Origin: Clostridia bacterium
Lineage (GTDB): Bacteria; Bacillota_A; Clostridia; Oscillospirales; CAG-272
DNA: 10,109 nt
Assembly (NCBI GenBank): GCA_017462125.1
Contig: JAFTRQ010000042.1
Span: forward strand, 1-10,109
Direction of reading: 5' to 3'
Below, in pieces: positions 7,186-10,109 of the stretch. The position numbers were made by a program, and so were the translations under genes. A model generated the notes under the pieces. The model was not told the origin of the DNA. It worked only from the letters and a program-made list of their open reading frames with translations, and did not search any database. Numbering within the stretch: position 1 is the stretch's first letter; every line of letters begins with the position of its first letter.

Positions 7186-7668
7186 TTATTCTATCCCCGC
7201 GTTCTTGTCAAGCACTTTCCTAAGCATCTTCTCGACCGGTGGTATCTTGATAATTCCATATCCGATCATAGCTCCGATGACGTTGAAAAGAACGTCATCG
7301 ATATCGATGCTGCCGACACGGAGTAAGCCCTGCGCTATTTCCACAATCACAACCATTCCGAGAACGGTCAGAGTCACCTTCCAAAAGCTGTTGAGCTTGG
7401 GGAAGACACAAGGCAACAGCATTCCCATCGGAGTGAAGAGGAAAAAGTTTCCGAGCAGGTTCATCACTGAAAGGTTGCGAAAGCCGTTGTTGTATCTCTC
7501 TACGTACTCAATGATCGTCTTAAACGGTATGAAGTTGGTAAATTGTCTGAAATACTGCGCATAAGAATAATGCGTCATTGCTCCCCTGCTGAGGAACAGT
7601 ATGTATATCAGGATAAAACAGTATATTCCGAATATCGTCCACAAAATCGGACGAGCTAATTTCTTCAT
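7186..7668 (-). CDS. VanZ-family membrane protein
   Basis: A 160-residue integral membrane protein with about four helices (residues 9-27, 67-88, 96-113, 123-141). The VanZ-domain signature is clear: MNLLGNFFLFTPMGMLLP (69-86), VVIVEIAQGLL (106-116) and SIDIDDVLFNVIGAMIGYG (120-138). Family members include VanZ of glycopeptide-resistance clusters, but most VanZ-domain proteins are chromosomal, lie outside such clusters and have no fixed role; no other van genes are seen here, so teicoplanin resistance should not be inferred. AGGGAAG stands upstream of the ATG. It follows the 125-residue gene by 32 bases with no terminator visible, so it may be the last gene of the ibr-like transcript, or an independent unit. 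Confidence 0.9.
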   Translation of the reverse strand: MKKLARPILWTIFGIYCFILIYILFLSRGAMTHYSYAQYFRQFTNFIPFKTIIEYVERYNNGFRNLSVMNLLGNFFLFTPMGMLLPCVFPKLNSFWKVTLTVLGMVVIVEIAQGLLRVGSIDIDDVLFNVIGAMIGYGIIKIPPVEKMLRKVLDKNAGIE

Positions 7669-7700
7669 TGACTTCCCTATTTGTTTACCTCACAATGTAT

Positions 7701-8078
7701 TTATGCGTTCCAAAGACCTGCCTTGACGAGTGCATCCCAATTCGATGCAAGAACAATCACGGTCTTTTCGTCCTCAAGCACTCTTTCCTGTCTTGTAACG
7801 TAGCCCTCGTCGAGCATACGCTTGAGAGCCTCGGCTACGGGCTCCTTTGGGACGTGATTTCTTCTGACGACCGCCTCTACCGTTCCCCAAAAGGTGGGGA
7901 TGATATTCGGCTTCTTTTCTACGTACTGCATATTCCTTGCAATCATCGAAGCGTACTTTCGGAAGGCAGCATTACCCGTAGGAAACAGCATCACCTTTTC
8001 CGCTACCGCTTGAAGCTGACGGCTGATAGTGTCGGAAATGCCGCACACAACAACCTTCTTTTTCTTAAACAACTTCAT
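7701..8078 (-). CDS. Unrecognised 125-residue protein downstream of the IbrA/IbrB-like pair
   Basis: Not recognised. A basic N-terminus (MKLFKKKKVVV) is followed by a helical middle section. Residues about 61-102 (PTFWGTVEAVVRRN, then VAEALKRMLDEGYVTRQERV) have the helix-helix-strand rhythm of a winged helix-turn-helix, with EGYV in the place of the wing-preceding strand. DNA binding is therefore plausible but inferred. It starts 6 bases after the ParB-like stop. The only Shine-Dalgarno match (GAGGT, 8079-8083) touches the ATG at 8078, which is too close for normal initiation. Translation may instead depend on re-initiation after the upstream gene, or start at TTG (codon 3, base 8072), which would give a 6-base spacing. 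Its position argues for a joint role with the pair. Confidence 0.8.
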   Translation of the reverse strand: MKLFKKKKVVVCGISDTISRQLQAVAEKVMLFPTGNAAFRKYASMIARNMQYVEKKPNIIPTFWGTVEAVVRRNHVPKEPVAEALKRMLDEGYVTRQERVLEDEKTVIVLASNWDALVKAGLWNA

Positions 8079-8084
8079 ACCTCG

Positions 8085-8681
8085 TCAATTCGCTACGCCC
8101 GCGAGCTTCTTTTCTTCGTCGGTTGCTTCCTCGCAATCGGCTCTTTCTTCTTCCTCGTAATACTCATCCTCTACGGGCTTCCACGCCTCGCCGAACTTGA
8201 TGTCCTTGAAGAGCGCCATAAGTCCTGTGAGCTGCTTGAGTCTGAGAATCTCATCCTTATCCATACCGAGATGCTTGGATATCCACGCGTCGCTTCTGCC
8301 AAGCTCGTGAAGCTCCTTGATGATATTACTCATCAGGTCAACGTCGTGAGAGCCGCGTGCTCGGTTGTGACGAATGGTGGATGCCATACGGTTGTCGAGC
8401 GACTTATTGATAACCGACACGGGGAGCTTTCCGCCTTCCCTTTCATATATGTCTGGATAGTCGAGCATTACGCGGTAACGGTGAAAGCCGTCAACGATAA
8501 TGTAAATATCCTTTTCCTTAACGTAATAGCAAACGATTGGCATCGTGTATCCGTCCTGCTTGACGCTCTCATAAAGCAGCTTCATTTCGGGCGGTGCTAC
8601 CGAGTTAGGATTATATGTATTCGGTACGATCTTTTCGATCGGTACTGCGATCACGTTATATACGGGACTTACAAACGCCAT
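8085..8681 (-). CDS. ParB/sulfiredoxin-fold protein, IbrB/YbdM-like
   Basis: A 198-residue protein with an N-terminal ParB-like domain. VYNVIAVPIEKIVPNTYNPN (7-26) is the usual entry strand. VDGFHRYRV (63-71) is the nucleotide-binding motif in the position of the GERR motif of ParB. RHNRARGSH (104-112) is the second phosphate-contacting box. A helix-turn-helix-like segment follows (DAWISKHLGMDKDEILRLK, 131-149). The C-terminal third is strongly acidic (EDEYYEEEERADCEEATDEE, 171-190). In enterobacteria the homologous pair IbrA/IbrB was described as activating eib gene expression, and E. coli K-12 carries ybdN/ybdM; the biochemical activity is unsettled. The start codon overlaps the ibrA-like stop (TAATG), so translation is coupled and the proteins are probably made in similar amounts. 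It is not a chromosome-partition ParB: no ParA and no parS seen. Confidence 0.88.
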   Translation of the reverse strand: MAFVSPVYNVIAVPIEKIVPNTYNPNSVAPPEMKLLYESVKQDGYTMPIVCYYVKEKDIYIIVDGFHRYRVMLDYPDIYEREGGKLPVSVINKSLDNRMASTIRHNRARGSHDVDLMSNIIKELHELGRSDAWISKHLGMDKDEILRLKQLTGLMALFKDIKFGEAWKPVEDEYYEEEERADCEEATDEEKKLAGVAN

Positions 8682-10006
8682 TACTCTTCACCTACCTTGC
8701 TGTATTTTCTCTTGAGGACGTCCACACGCTTCTGCTGCTCCCTTGTAAGACCAAAGCCCATAAAGCGGCAGGTATGGTCATTTTTAAGGATGCAGTAGCA
8801 CATTCTCTTCCAGCTCGGAATGTCCTTAGAGGATTTGATATCGTCCGTGTGGTCTGGTATCTTATCGAGGAAGATCACACGGGAGTTTTTCATAACGGTG
8901 TAATTGGATACGCCGTTTCTTCTTATATTGTAGCCCTTTTCGATAAGCTCTTGGATAACATTCTCTTCAAGTCCGCCACCGGTTTCGTGCCAGAATTTGA
9001 TCGAGGTCTTGAACTTCTCCACGTAGTTCTTGCGTAGTCTCGGCGGGAGCGTATCAAGCAGAAATTTCGTATAGCTCTCCCAAGTATGTCCCTCGGGCAA
9101 GGTCAGGTTGCGGTAGCCCATCGCCTTGGAGCGTCCGTAGATAGCCCCAAAGTTAGCGCCTCTTACTCTGCCCACGAGCTTCGACCACATCTCAGGATCT
9201 AAAACACGGTACAAATGCAAACTATCCTTTGCATAATCGTTGAAAGGAGAGGCAACGCGCATCTGATCGGGCTTGAGTCCCGCCATATAATACATATCGT
9301 AAAGCTTGTTGTAATCGTATTCAAAAGCGGCGTAAGCGTGCCACACGTCGCTATGCGACCAGTCGTAAAGAGGTGAGGCTGCCCACACATCCTTGAACCG
9401 CTTGGATATCCAACACTCGCCGTTATATCCGTATTTCTTATTAAGGAAACCGCTATAACGCTGCAAGGACTCGTCCGCTCGGATACCGAGTAAGCAGACG
9501 GTTTTCCCACCGCCGTGCTCCTGACGGTACCAACGCCCGAACTGCTTTGCAAGATCCTCTTGGTGCATTCGGTAATGGTAGGTAGTCATCGGGTTGTTGT
9601 CAAGATTGATCACGTAATCATGCTCGGGCATCGGTCTGCACCAAGATTCCTCTTTCGTATCGTCCCACGGATACCAGAACATCTGATAGCTGCTCATAGC
9701 CGTTCTCGTTGCCATCGGCAAACACACCCAATATGGATACACGTCGTCCCTGATGCGCTCAAAGGTTCTCTCTACGTACTCTGTCGTAAAGTGATACTGC
9801 GCTTCGAAGTCCTGATGAAAGACGCCGATCTTCTTTTCGGGATAATACTTTCTTTGAAAGTCCAGCGTCAGATTGAGAAGCAAACCGCTATCCTTGCCTC
9901 CGGAAAAGGATACAACGATATTGTCAAACTCCTCACAGATGAGTCTGAGCCTTTCCTGTAGGGCATCGTACACGTTCTGCCCTATATATTGCCTTGTCAT
10001 ATACAT
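8681..10006 (-). CDS. PAPS-reductase-like PP-loop ATPase, IbrA/YbdN family
   Basis: A 441-residue cytoplasmic protein of the adenine-nucleotide alpha-hydrolase (PP-loop) superfamily. The PP-loop SFSGGKDSG is at 33-41, followed by DFEAQ at 66-70, LLGIRADES at 172-180, SPLYDW at 211-216 and VWHAY at 221-225. The C-terminal part, with DPEMW (270-274), GANFGAIYGR (283-292) and DIPSWKRMC (395-403), matches the extension of E. coli YbdN/IbrA (DUF3440 type) as I remember it. The ECGLH motif of true PAPS reductases is absent; instead C403, C405 and C413 occur near the end. It likely adenylates or otherwise activates a substrate rather than reducing PAPS; this is inference. First ATG chosen over the one at codon 3 because GAGGA lies about 11 bases upstream. 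It follows the XRE gene by 27 bases and overlaps the ParB-like gene by one base. Confidence 0.9.
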   Translation of the reverse strand: MYMTRQYIGQNVYDALQERLRLICEEFDNIVVSFSGGKDSGLLLNLTLDFQRKYYPEKKIGVFHQDFEAQYHFTTEYVERTFERIRDDVYPYWVCLPMATRTAMSSYQMFWYPWDDTKEESWCRPMPEHDYVINLDNNPMTTYHYRMHQEDLAKQFGRWYRQEHGGGKTVCLLGIRADESLQRYSGFLNKKYGYNGECWISKRFKDVWAASPLYDWSHSDVWHAYAAFEYDYNKLYDMYYMAGLKPDQMRVASPFNDYAKDSLHLYRVLDPEMWSKLVGRVRGANFGAIYGRSKAMGYRNLTLPEGHTWESYTKFLLDTLPPRLRKNYVEKFKTSIKFWHETGGGLEENVIQELIEKGYNIRRNGVSNYTVMKNSRVIFLDKIPDHTDDIKSSKDIPSWKRMCYCILKNDHTCRFMGFGLTREQQKRVDVLKRKYSKVGEE

Positions 10007-10033
10007 TCTTTTCTTTGTCCTCGTTTTGCCCCT

Positions 10034-10109
10034 TCAATCCTTGGGGAGTGTTTCAACCTTTTCCATAATATCCTGCACATCACAATCCAGTGCAACGCAA
10101 ATTTTGAGA
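10034..10109 (-). CDS. XRE-family helix-turn-helix regulator, C-terminal fragment (5' end outside window)
   Basis: Only the last 24 codons are inside the window, ending in TGA at 10034-10036. The peptide LKICVALDCDVQDIMEKV followed by ETLPKD matches the last helices of short Cro/CI-type regulators, which typically end in a pattern like I-x-KIC-x-AL-x-C-x-x-x-DI-(M/L)-E. That pattern is distinctive despite the short length. It ends 27 bases before the IbrA-like start on the same strand, so it is likely the first gene of that operon and its possible autoregulator. The promoter and operator would lie outside this window. Confidence 0.75.
   Translation of the reverse strand, partial: LKICVALDCDVQDIMEKVETLPKD

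Noticed and set aside
7186..7668. VanZ-family gene as evidence of glycopeptide resistance
   Set aside because: No vanA, vanH, vanX or two-component genes are present, and VanZ-domain proteins are common outside resistance clusters.
7668..8798. Long plus-strand open frame of 376 codons opposite the vanZ-like, 125-residue and ParB-like genes
   Set aside because: It spans three well-supported minus-strand genes, has no ribosome site of note, and its protein is rich in Arg, Cys, His and Leu without any domain pattern, as expected for an antisense shadow.
8085..10006. Phosphorothioation (Dnd) system
   Set aside because: The PP-loop and ParB-fold proteins match the IbrA/IbrB pattern; no DndA, DndD or DndE-like gene is seen in the window.
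10029..10046. CCCC/GGGG inverted repeat at the XRE stop, before the IbrA-like start
   Set aside because: Only four pairs with a ten-base loop; likely chance.

Overview
The window reads as ordinary bacterial chromosome, most likely from a Clostridia-type member of the Bacillota. The signs are strong AGGAGG-like ribosome binding sites, short intergenic gaps, roughly balanced base composition, a NatAB/YhaQP-type ABC exporter, a VanZ-family protein and a LURP-one protein. This placement is an inference; no rRNA or other taxonomic marker is present. No tRNA, rRNA, CRISPR array, integrase or insertion sequence was seen. Every supported gene lies on the minus strand, so transcription runs from high to low coordinates. 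No intergenic gap exceeds about 165 bases.

In transcription order, the right end (10109 to about 7700) holds the C-terminus of an XRE-type helix-turn-helix regulator. It is followed by a PP-loop ATPase of the PAPS-reductase-like IbrA/YbdN family, a ParB-fold partner of the IbrB/YbdM family joined to it by a TAATG overlap, and an unrecognised 125-residue protein starting 6 bases after the ParB-like gene. Close spacing suggests one operon. The IbrA/IbrB pair is a known but biochemically unresolved module, and this cluster is the most interesting part of the window.

The middle (7668 to 4209) holds a VanZ-family membrane protein, then a 164-base gap. That gap contains an apparent frameshifted remnant of a DMT/EamA-type transporter N-terminus and an 8-bp inverted repeat. 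Next come gpsA (glycerol-3-phosphate dehydrogenase, phospholipid synthesis) and three closely spaced genes: an unrecognised 100-residue protein, a LURP-one/YxjI-like protein, and a single-pass membrane protein with a short coiled coil and a beta-rich extracellular region.

The left end (4143 to 1) holds a VOC-family protein, an ABC-2 type exporter pair (ATPase with a DUF4162-like tail, then permease), and the first 498 codons of a beta-CASP metallo-beta-lactamase RNase-like protein that runs off the window. GpsA, the exporter and the beta-CASP protein are conventional. The right-hand cluster and the two unrecognised small proteins are where new biology could lie.
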